A DNA stretch of 64,000 bases from NCBI RefSeq assembly GCF_021026295.1, contig NZ_JAJNDA010000013.1, forward strand, positions 62,001-126,000, written 5' to 3'. Source of the stretch: Actinomycetospora soli (GTDB lineage: Bacteria; Actinomycetota; Actinomycetes; Mycobacteriales; Pseudonocardiaceae). This document shows positions 1-6,633 of the stretch, piece by piece; the first letter of the stretch is position 1, and every line of letters begins with the position of its first letter. The notes below the pieces were generated by a model. That model was not told the DNA's origin. It made no database searches and saw only the letters and a list, made by a program, of their open reading frames with translations. The translations under genes were made by a program, and so were the position numbers.

Positions 1-180
1 CTGACCGCCCAGGAGGCCGCCGTCGTCCGTCTCGTCAGCACCGGGATGTCCAACAAGGACGTCGCGTCGGAGCTGCAGGTCTCGCCGAAGACGATCCAGT
101 ACCACCTGACCCGCATCTACACCAAGGTCGGCGTCCGGTCGCGCACCGAACTGGCCCGCCTGCACCAGGAGGAGGAGTGA
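1..180 (+). CDS. LuxR-type regulator, C-terminal end (partial)
   Basis: Only the last 59 codons are in the window, so the gene enters from the left edge. They form a LuxR/FixJ-type helix-turn-helix: LTAQEAAVVRLVSTGMSNKD followed by VASELQVSPKTIQYHLTRIY, the usual scaffold and recognition helices at the extreme C terminus of response regulators and of large ATP-binding LuxR (LAL) regulators. The missing N terminus decides which kind it is. The stop codon overlaps the next start (GTGA), so the downstream mycothiol-enzyme homologue is probably translationally coupled to this regulator. Confidence 0.85.
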   Translation: MTAQEAAVVRLVSTGMSNKDVASELQVSPKTIQYHLTRIYTKVGVRSRTELARLHQEEE

Positions 181-887
181 CCGACATGGACTCGGTCGCG
201 AGGTCCGCGCGGTCCCTCACCGGGGACCTCGGCGTGCTGGGCCGGGAGGCCGGCATGGCCATGGCGACCATCGCCAGCCTCACCGACCATGAGATCCGGA
301 AGCCGTCGCGCTGCGACGGGTGGACGCGGGCGCACGTGATCGCCCACCTCGCGCACGGCGCGGACGTCCTCACGGATCTCGCGACCGCCGCCGTGACCGG
401 CGACGAGCCCGGGGAGCGCGCGGTCGACCTCGAGGCCACCGTCGCGGACCGGTCCGCCCGGCAGCTCGCCGCGGCGCTCGACGCCGCCGACCGCCGACTG
501 GCCGCGGCGTTGGCGGGGCTGCGCCGCGGGGTGGAGCGGGAGACCGTCCCGACGACCGCCGGGGAGATCGGCGTGTTCGCGCTCCCGGCCCTGCGGACGA
601 CCGAGCTGATCGTGCACCACCACGACCTGGCCACCACGTGGGAGTGGCACGAGGCCGCGACCGACGCGACCGTCGACGGCATCGACGTCGGCGTGCAGCG
701 GCTGCGGGCGGACCCGCGGAGCCCGGGGCTGCACGTCGTCGCCCGCGAGGGCGAGGAGTGGACCGTCGGCGACGGCGCCCACCGGGTCGAGGGCTGGTAC
801 GAGGAGCTGCTGCCCTTCCTCGCGCGCGGCGAGGTCGAGGACGGTCTCCGGTACGACGGGGAGCTGCCCGGACTGCCGGCCTGGTGA
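177..887 (+). CDS. Maleylpyruvate isomerase-family mycothiol-dependent enzyme
   Basis: A 236-residue protein of the TIGR03083/MDMPI-N (DinB-like) family. The region CDGWTRAHVIAHLAHGADVL (about residues 43-62) and a later LIVHHHDLATTW supply the His residues that bind a divalent metal in characterised members. Members use mycothiol as cofactor, for example in maleylpyruvate isomerisation or mycothiol transfer, but most, including this one, have no known substrate. The GTG start overlaps the previous stop by 4 bp; an in-frame ATG at 186 is an alternative. It fits a mycothiol-producing actinobacterium. Family call is firm, function is not. Confidence 0.75.
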   Translation: MTDMDSVARSARSLTGDLGVLGREAGMAMATIASLTDHEIRKPSRCDGWTRAHVIAHLAHGADVLTDLATAAVTGDEPGERAVDLEATVADRSARQLAAALDAADRRLAAALAGLRRGVERETVPTTAGEIGVFALPALRTTELIVHHHDLATTWEWHEAATDATVDGIDVGVQRLRADPRSPGLHVVAREGEEWTVGDGAHRVEGWYEELLPFLARGEVEDGLRYDGELPGLPAW

Positions 888-948
888 GCCGGCGGCCGAC
901 CCCGGCCTCGAGCCCGGCCGCGACGGCGCGGATCGGTGTGAAGATGGC

Positions 949-2539
949 GTGATGTACGACATCACGGGGCTCGCCGTGCTGGTCTTCTGCGGCGTGGCGG
1001 TGGTGCTCGCCGAGATCGTCGCGCGGCGGACCGGGTTCAACGGGCCGGTGCTGCTGATCGTCGGGGGCGTGGCGCTCGGCTTCCTGCCGGTCACCTCGGG
1101 CATCCGGGTGCCGCCCGAGCTCGTGGTGCTCCTGTTCCTGCCGGCGCTGCTGTACTGGGAGGCGCTGACCACCTCGCTGCGGTCGATCCGCAACGACCTG
1201 CGCACGCTCGTGCTGTCGTCGGTGTTCCTCGTCGTCGCGACGGCGGCGGCGGTGGCGGCGACCGCGCACCTCGTCCTCGGGCTGAGCTGGCCGGTCGGGT
1301 TCGTCCTCGGGGCGATCCTCGCGCCGACCGACGCGACCGCGGTGACGGCCGTGGCCCGCGGGCTCCCGCGGCGGCCGCTGACGATGCTGCGGGCGGAGAG
1401 CCTGGTCAACGACGGGACCGCGCTCGTGCTCTTCGGGGTGGCGGTGGGCGTGGCGACCGGCGCGGAGGCGTTCGAGGCCCTGCCCGTGCTCGGCGACTTC
1501 GCGGTCTCCTACCTCGGCGGGATCGCGATCGGGCTCGTCCTGGCGTGGGTGGCGACGGCCGTGCGGCGCCTCGCGCGCGACCCGTTGCTCGAGAGCGTGA
1601 TCAGCGTGCTGACCCCGTTCGTCGCGCTCCTGGCCGCGGAGGAGATCCACGCGTCCGGCGTGCTCGCGGTGGTGGTGTGCGGGCTCGCCCTCGCGCGCGT
1701 CGGACCGCGGACGATCGGGGCCCGCACGCGCGTGCAGGCCCACGCGTTCTGGCGGATCACGACCTTCCTGCTCAACGCGACGCTCTTCCTCCTCGTCGGG
1801 CTGGAGCTCCCGGCCGCGGTGGCCGGGCTGTCGTCGCGCACCCTGGGGTTCGGGGTCCTCGCGGCGCTGGCCGTCTCGGCGGCGGTGATCCTCACCCGCC
1901 TCGCGTGGTTGAACGTGGTGCCCCACCTGATCCGGCTGATCGACCGGCGCGCGAGCCAACGGCCCCGCCGGATGTCGGCCCGGCAGCGGCTGCCGCTCGC
2001 CTGGTCCGGGTTCCGCGGCGCCGTCTCGCTCGCGATCGCCCTCGCCGTCCCGCTCACGACGGTCGACGGGTCGCCGTTCCCCGACCGCGACCTGCTCCTC
2101 GTCATCACCTGCGGGGTCATCCTCGTGACCCTCGTCGTGCAGGGCCTGACCCTGCCCGCCGTCGTGCGCGTCGCCCGCTACGGCCCGGACGTCGCGGCCG
2201 AGGAGGAGATGGCCCTGGCCCACGCCCGCACGCTCGACGGGGCGCTCGCGATCCTGCCCGACGCCGCGGCCCACCACGGCGCCCCGGACGCCCTCGTCGA
2301 GCGGCTCCGCGCCGAGCACGAGGACCGCCGCTCCCGGCAGGGCGCGGTCCGCGACGACGACCGTCGCCGGCTGGACGACGACGTCGAGACGGCGGTCCGG
2401 CGCGCTGGTCCGGGAACGACGCCGGGTGCTGCTGGCGCTGCGCGACGACGGCGTCATCGACGACGAGGTGGTGCTGCGGGTCCAGGCCGAGCTCGACAAC
2501 GAGGAACTCGGCCTGACCGGCGTGCCGGGTCCGGAGTGA
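949..2539 (+). CDS. CPA1-family Na+/H+ antiporter, single-base frameshift near the 3' end
   Basis: Monovalent cation:proton antiporter of the NhaP/CPA1 type, about 530 residues if restored. There are roughly 12 membrane segments up to about residue 400, including FVLGAILAPTDATAVTAVAR and AESLVNDGTALVLF, the family's conserved charged motifs in the membrane. After a cytosolic tail the reading frame changes near 2401: upstream reads in one frame to ...VETAVR, and the typical CPA1 ending ALVRERRRVLLALRDDGVID continues one base later and stops at 2539. One extra base around GTCCGGCGCGCTG explains it. Unshifted, the frame runs on to 2850 through unrelated sequence. Start GTG 949 or ATG 952. Real lesion or sequencing error cannot be told here. 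Confidence 0.75.
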
Positions 2540-2565
2540 GGCCGGGGTCCGTCCGTGACCGGTCG

Positions 2566-2581
2566 TGGACCGTCCGGTCCA
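2566..2581. promoter_or_regulatory. Candidate TetR operator upstream of the regulator gene
   Basis: TGGACCGTCCGGTCCA is a 16-bp palindrome with only the two central bases unpaired, 20-35 bp before the GTG start at 2601. The same motif recurs, inverted with 14 of 16 matches and direct with 12 of 16, in the promoter of the SDR gene at 3228-3243 and 3256-3271. A site shared by the regulator and its neighbour suggests autoregulation by the TetR protein. Binding is inferred. Confidence 0.6.
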
Positions 2582-2600
2582 GAATGCGTACCGTGCCCGT

Positions 2601-3191
2601 GTGCCACGCCCACGCCAGTTCGACGAGCAGCGTGTCCTGTCGTCGGTGCAGGCGGCCTTCTGGGACCGCGGGTACGCCGGGACGTCACTCGAGGACCTCC
2701 TGGCGGCCAGCGGTCTGGGCAAGGGCAGTCTGTACGGGGCCTTCGGCGACAAGCGGAGGCTGTTCCTGCGGGTCCTGCGGGACTACGACGAGGCCAACGA
2801 CCGGATGCTGCGAGCCCGGCTCGAGGAGGCCGACCGCGCGGTCGAGGTGATCCGCGGGTTCGTGACCGGACCGGCGGGTGACCCCGACGGGGTCCAGGCC
2901 CGGCGGGGGTGCCTGCTCGCGAACGCGGCGATGGAGCTGTCCTCGAGCCTGCCCGAAGCGGCCGCCGAGGCCCGGCGCAGCTACGACGCGACCACCGCCC
3001 TGCTGGTGGACGCCATCCGCCGGGCGCAGCGCGAGGGCGACGTCGACCCCGACGTCGACCCCGCGCAGGCCGCCCCCGCCGTCCTCGCCGGCCAGCTCGG
3101 ACTGCTGGTCCTCGGGCGGGTCGGCCAGGACCCGGCCGCCCTGGCGGGGATGGCGGAGACCCTGCTCCGCGGACTGCTGCCCCCGCCCTGA
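2601..3191 (+). CDS. TetR/AcrR family transcriptional regulator
   Basis: A 196-residue TetR-type repressor. The N-terminal helix-turn-helix is seen in VLSSVQAAFWDRGYAGTSLE and LLAASGLGKGSLYGAFGDKR, the layout of the AcrR/YcdC-like subgroup whose targets are often oxidoreductases. The GTG at 2601 is preferred over an in-frame ATG at 2565 because starting at 2565 would put the whole operator palindrome 2566-2581 inside the gene. Identical operator sequence in front of the SDR gene immediately downstream makes that gene its likely target. Ligand unknown. Confidence 0.85.
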   Translation: MPRPRQFDEQRVLSSVQAAFWDRGYAGTSLEDLLAASGLGKGSLYGAFGDKRRLFLRVLRDYDEANDRMLRARLEEADRAVEVIRGFVTGPAGDPDGVQARRGCLLANAAMELSSSLPEAAAEARRSYDATTALLVDAIRRAQREGDVDPDVDPAQAAPAVLAGQLGLLVLGRVGQDPAALAGMAETLLRGLLPPP

Positions 3192-3224
3192 CCTCCCGGC
3201 GGTGTCACGGGACACCGTCCCGAG

Positions 3225-3274
3225 TTCTTGACCGGACAGTCCATATCCGTTGATATGGACCGATCAGTCAAGAA
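3225..3274. promoter_or_regulatory. Double TetR operator in front of the SDR gene
   Basis: A 50-bp inverted repeat: 22-bp arms (3225-3246 and 3253-3274) matching at 18 positions, with a 6-bp AT-rich spacer. Each arm holds one 16-bp half, TTGACCGGACAGTCCA and TGGACCGATCAGTCAA, both versions of the palindrome in front of the regulator at 2566. The site ends 12 bp before the SDR ATG, covering the likely promoter and abutting the ribosome binding site GGGAGG. A smaller hairpin (GGTGTC/GACACC, 3201-3216) just upstream may end the regulator transcript. Confidence 0.65.
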
Positions 3275-3286
3275 CGGGAGGTCGCC

Positions 3287-4021
3287 ATGACGGTGTTGGA
3301 CGGCAGGGTCGCGGTCGTGACCGGAGGGAACGCGGGCATCGGCCTGGCGATCGCGCGGGCCTACGTGGCCGAGGGTGCGCGGGTGTTCGTCGCCGGTCGT
3401 CGTCAGGAGCAGCTCGACGAGGTCGAGGCCGAGCTGGGAGCCGCCGTGACCGGGGTCCGGTGCGACGTGGGGCGGCTCGACGACCTGGACGCGCTTTACG
3501 CGACGGTCGCCGAGCAGGCGGGCCGGATCGACGTCCTGGTGGCCAACGCGGGGATCGGGATCGTGGGGCGGCTCGGGGAGATCACCGAGGAGCAGGTCGA
3601 CGCGATGATCACGACCAACGTCAAGGGCTCGCTGTTCACCGTGCAGAAGGCGCTGCCGCTGCTCTCGCCGGGGGCGTCGATCATCCTCACCGGGTCGACG
3701 GCGGCCTCGCGCCCCGAGCCGTTCCTGCCCGTGTACGGGGCGACCAAGGCGGCCGTCCGCAACCTCGTGCGCGGGTTCGCCCACGGCGCCGGGGAGCGCC
3801 GCTACCGGATCAACCTGCTCTCGCCCGGCTCGACCCGCACGCAGGGCCTGGTCGACCTGGTGCCCGCGGACGACCTCGCCGCCGGTGCGGCCTCGATCCC
3901 GCTCGGTCGGCTCGGCGAGCCCCGGGAGATCGCGGCCGCGGCGGTCTTCCTCGCCTCGGACGCCTCCGCCTACGTCAACGGCTCCGAGCTCGCGGTGGAC
4001 GGCGGGTACGCGCAGGTCTGA
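3287..4021 (+). CDS. Short-chain dehydrogenase/reductase
   Basis: A classical SDR of 244 residues. It has the NAD(P)-binding glycine motif VVTGGNAGIGLAIA at the N terminus, NAGIGI in the following strand, the catalytic Tyr-x-x-x-Lys in VYGATKAAVRN, and a typical C terminus with DASAYVNGSELAVDGG. Such enzymes oxidise or reduce alcohol/carbonyl groups; the substrate cannot be read from sequence. A strong GGGAGG lies 6 bp before the ATG. The double operator upstream indicates repression by the preceding TetR regulator, so the two form an inducible detoxification or catabolic pair. Confidence 0.85.
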   Translation: MTVLDGRVAVVTGGNAGIGLAIARAYVAEGARVFVAGRRQEQLDEVEAELGAAVTGVRCDVGRLDDLDALYATVAEQAGRIDVLVANAGIGIVGRLGEITEEQVDAMITTNVKGSLFTVQKALPLLSPGASIILTGSTAASRPEPFLPVYGATKAAVRNLVRGFAHGAGERRYRINLLSPGSTRTQGLVDLVPADDLAAGAASIPLGRLGEPREIAAAAVFLASDASAYVNGSELAVDGGYAQV

Positions 4022-4055
4022 GACCGGGCCCGGCTCCGGACCCCGACCGCGGGCT

Positions 4056-4071
4056 TCGGTCGATCGACCGA
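4056..4071. repeat. Perfect 16-bp palindrome after the SDR gene
   Basis: TCGGTCGATCGACCGA is fully self-complementary and lies 35 bp after the SDR stop and before the DUF1275 remnant. With no loop and no T run it is a poor terminator, so a protein-binding site is as likely. Nothing ties it to a known regulator. Confidence 0.35.
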
Positions 4072-4106
4072 CGCGGGGGAGCGCCCGGGGCGGCACGCTG
4101 ACGCGC

Positions 4107-4415
4107 ATGGTCGCGAGGGCGGAGTGGGACGGGGCGCTGACCCGCGGGCCGGTGCACGGCCCGCTGCCGACCGTGCTGACGATGACGATCACCGGGCTCG
4201 GCGCCGACGTGCGACGGCAGGGCGCCCGCGTGCTGACCCGTCGGCTGCTGGCGGTCGCCACGATGCTCGTCGGCGCCCTGGTCGGTGCCCTGCTTGTCCT
4301 GACGGTCGGGCCGGCGTGGGCGCTGGTGCCGGTGCTGCTCGCCGGGCTCGTCGTGGTCGGCGTGCTGGGGGTCCACGAGCGCCGTCCGCCCGCGGCGTGG
4401 CAGGCGTCGCGGTGA
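4107..4415 (+). pseudogene. Remnant of a DUF1275 (YoaK-type) membrane protein
   Basis: The 102 codons match only the C-terminal third of DUF1275 membrane proteins: GPLPTVLTMTITGLGADVRR corresponds to the family's conserved last loop, followed by two hydrophobic segments LLAVATMLVGALVGALLVL and ALVPVLLAGLVVVGVLGV. Full-length members have about 220-240 residues and six membrane segments; the first four have no counterpart between the SDR stop at 4021 and this stretch in any frame. A 5'-truncated relic is the simplest reading. It could still be made as a small two-helix protein from the ATG at 4107. Confidence 0.55.
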
Positions 4416-4425
4416 GCGGGCCGCC

Positions 4426-4734
4426 TCAGTCCCGGCGGTTGTCCCCCTGCCCCCGGACGTAGTGCCGGAGGCGGCGGAAGCCGAGCAGCCCCGCCTCCTC
4501 GTCGAGTTCGATCTCGTAGACCCCGATGACGTCCGTGGTCGAGGGCACGCGGCTCGTCTCGACGACGTCGAGGGTCGCGGTCCAGCCGCCCGCGTCGCCG
4601 GTGGTGCGGCGCAGGCCCGCCAGCGTCTCCCACTGCCACCCGAGGTCCTCGGCGAGGTCCTGGACGGCGGCGACGACGTCGGGCACGCCGAGCGCTCCGC
4701 TCGTGCGGTCGGCGTCCTCCCGTGTTGCGGCCAT
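4426..4734 (-). CDS. GvpO-like gas vesicle family protein, orphan
   Basis: A 102-residue protein resembling actinobacterial GvpO. The middle and end read WTATLDVVETSRVPSTTDVI then GVYEIELDEEAGLLGFRR and HYVRGQGD, the family's conserved beta-strand core. GvpO is an accessory gas-vesicle protein, yet no gvpA, gvpF, gvpL or other vesicle gene is nearby. The start chosen (MAATRED) gives a normal length; an upstream in-frame ATG at 4767 is possible. It is probably a stand-alone member with an unrelated or unknown role. Confidence 0.65.
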   Translation of the reverse strand: MAATREDADRTSGALGVPDVVAAVQDLAEDLGWQWETLAGLRRTTGDAGGWTATLDVVETSRVPSTTDVIGVYEIELDEEAGLLGFRRLRHYVRGQGDNRRD

Positions 4735-4791
4735 GGGTCCAGGTGCCCCCACGACCGCCCCCGACAATCCCCGAACCGGGCGGGTCGGCGG

Positions 4792-5073
4792 TCAGACCAG
4801 GATCGCGAGGACCACGGTGGTCGCGCCCACGACCGTCAGCCAGGTCGCGACACCGCGGCGCAGCCACGGCGGCGCCGCCCGCAGCTCCATGAACTCGGCG
4901 CCCACGAACCAGACCTTGACCCAGGCGACGAGCAGGACGACGCCGGCCGCGACCCGCGTCGGCAGGAGGAGGCCGCGGCCGGGACCGAGCCACCAGCTCA
5001 GCGCGGTCGCCGCCACGAGCGCGGCCCAGACGAGGGTCGTGCGGCGTCCGAGGAGCGGGCCCGCGGTCCTCAC
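4792..5073 (-). CDS. Cytochrome c oxidase subunit IV-like membrane protein
   Basis: 93 residues with three hydrophobic helices: TTLVWAALVAATALSWWL, VAAGVVLLVAWVKVWFVGAE and a final helix ending VVGATTVVLAILV. The central WVKVWFVGAEFMELR matches prokaryotic COX4 (CyoD/CtaF-type) proteins. Its GTG start overlaps the stop of the subunit III-like gene by 4 bp, so the two are made together. Subunits of this kind assist assembly or stability of heme-copper oxidases; no catalytic subunit I or copper-binding subunit II is encoded in the neighbourhood. Confidence 0.75.
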   Translation of the reverse strand: MRTAGPLLGRRTTLVWAALVAATALSWWLGPGRGLLLPTRVAAGVVLLVAWVKVWFVGAEFMELRAAPPWLRRGVATWLTVVGATTVVLAILV

Positions 5074-5732
5074 GAGGCCGCCACCAGGTAGAGCAGCCCG
5101 AACAGCACGATCCGGAGGAGGTCGACCATGTGCCAGTAGGACGCGACCCCACGGACCAGTGCCACCCGGCGTCGGGAGGACCGCGACAGCAGGCGCGTCA
5201 GCGCGAGGACGAGGCCCGCCCCGACCACCAGGTGCAGCAGGTGGATGCCCGTCAGGACGAAGTACAGCGTGAAGAACACGGTGGTCGTGGGCTCGAGGCC
5301 CGCGCCGAGGAGGTGGGCGTACTCGCCGACCTTGACCGCGGCGAACACCACGGTGCACGCCAGGACCCCGAGGAGCAGGCGGCGGACGACCGCCGCGCTC
5401 CGCCCGCTCCGGTGGGCCCCGACGGCCGCGACCATGAGCAGCGAACTCGTCAGCAGCACCACGGTGTTCAGGGCGCCGAGCGCCGGCCGGAGGTGTGCGG
5501 CGGACTCTCGGACGACCTCCGGCTCCCGCAGCCGGGAGACCAGTACGCCGACGAAGAAGGCGCCGAAGACCGTCAGGTCGCCGAGCAGGAACACCCAGAG
5601 CCCCGGCTCACCGGGCACCCGCGGATCGGACGGCGGGCGCGGGGCCGGATCGCCGACGTCGCCGAGGTCGTCGACGGCGGCGTGCTCCGGAGGCCCGCCC
5701 AGGAAGTGGGGGAGGTCGGCGTCGGTGGTCAC
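5070..5732 (-). CDS. Heme-copper oxidase subunit III-like protein
   Basis: About 220 residues with five membrane helices, starting with GLWVFLLGDLTVFGAFFVGV and ending SYWHMVDLLRIVLFGLLYLV, where the W-H-x-V-D segment is the hallmark of COX3/CyoC/NorE proteins. The KVGEYAHLLGAGLEPTTTVF region also matches the family. The GTG at 5732 is chosen because it sits just after the upstream gene's stop (5738); the N-terminal 40 residues are polar. It is coupled to the subunit IV-like gene. Without subunits I and II it may serve a distant oxidase, or a NorE-like role with a nitric oxide reductase; the sequence alone cannot decide. Confidence 0.75.
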   Translation of the reverse strand: MTTDADLPHFLGGPPEHAAVDDLGDVGDPAPRPPSDPRVPGEPGLWVFLLGDLTVFGAFFVGVLVSRLREPEVVRESAAHLRPALGALNTVVLLTSSLLMVAAVGAHRSGRSAAVVRRLLLGVLACTVVFAAVKVGEYAHLLGAGLEPTTTVFFTLYFVLTGIHLLHLVVGAGLVLALTRLLSRSSRRRVALVRGVASYWHMVDLLRIVLFGLLYLVAAS

Positions 5733-5737
5733 CGCGG

Positions 5738-6460
5738 TCAGGCCATCGACGGGGAGGCCGTCGCGGTCGGCGCGGGGGCGTACTGCGCGAGGACCGCGCG
5801 CCGGACGCTCAGGCTCATGACGACGAGCCAGGTGCCGTAGCCGACGAAGCCGAGCCAGAACACGAACACGCCCTGCCAGGCGAACGGGCCGGAGCGGAAG
5901 AAGTAGGCCATCAACGCCGGCACGAAGACGAACCCGATCCACAGGTTCGCCCAGCCCACCCAGCGGGGCAGGACCGGCGTCGGGCTCCGGTCGCCGAGGA
6001 CCGCGACGGCGATCACGACGTTCTGCAGCAGGAACGGCATGACCGGCGTGAAGAACAGGATGAAGCCGAGGTCGGTGAGCGCCTGGGTGATCTCCGGGTC
6101 GCGCTCGGGCCGGAACGCGGCCACGTTGAGCACGATGGTCGGCACGACCAGCGCGACGACGGTGACCGCTCCGAGGACCATCTGCGTGAAGGTGAGGATC
6201 GGGGTCCTGCCCTCCATCCGCAGCATCTGCACGGCGATGACGCCGATCAACGGCGCGACGAGCCCGACGCCGACGCTCGCGAGCATGAAGCCGATGCGCG
6301 CCCCCGCCGGGTCGTCGGCGTAGAACCGCACCGTCTGCTCGGCCGAGAGGTCGGCGCCCGGCGGGAACGGCAGCACTCCGGCCACGGTGAAACCGACGAG
6401 CGCGACGACGAGGGCCACCAGCCCGCTCCACGCGCAGGCGAGTTGGACGTGCTTCGTCAT
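5738..6460 (-). CDS. Seven-helix membrane protein of unknown function in an oxidase-subunit operon
   Basis: 240 residues with about seven hydrophobic segments (for example LVALVVALVGFTVAGVLPF, MVLGAVTVVALVVPTIVLNV, FLLQNVVIAVAVL, VFVFWLGFVGYGTWLVVMSL). I do not recognise a named family with confidence. It is the first gene of a three-gene operon, 5 bp before the subunit III-like gene, so it probably works with those proteins. A charged loop DLSAEQTVRFYADDPAGARI lies between helices 1 and 2. The 173 bp upstream are shared with the divergent malate synthase gene and contain relatively AT-rich stretches suitable for promoters. Confidence 0.65.
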   Translation of the reverse strand: MTKHVQLACAWSGLVALVVALVGFTVAGVLPFPPGADLSAEQTVRFYADDPAGARIGFMLASVGVGLVAPLIGVIAVQMLRMEGRTPILTFTQMVLGAVTVVALVVPTIVLNVAAFRPERDPEITQALTDLGFILFFTPVMPFLLQNVVIAVAVLGDRSPTPVLPRWVGWANLWIGFVFVPALMAYFFRSGPFAWQGVFVFWLGFVGYGTWLVVMSLSVRRAVLAQYAPAPTATASPSMA

Positions 6461-6633
6461 CGCTCTCCGAGGGCCGGGCGACCGCGCGCCAGAGGTCGTT
6501 TCGAATCTGGATTAGACGAGGATGCTGGCGAGCGACGTTCCCACTGTCAAGCCCGCGCTCCGGTTGTCGGACGGCTCCAGCGGGGAACAGGGGTCGGGAG
6601 ACGGGTTCAGTAGGCGAGAGAGGCGGTCCTTCA

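Noticed and set aside
370-2688. Very long open frames on the minus strand opposite the antiporter and elsewhere (up to 1294 codons at 12543-16427)
   Set aside because: They lie antisense or out of frame to recognised genes, are Arg/Gly/Pro/His-rich without family features, and arise from the lack of AT-rich stop codons at this GC content.
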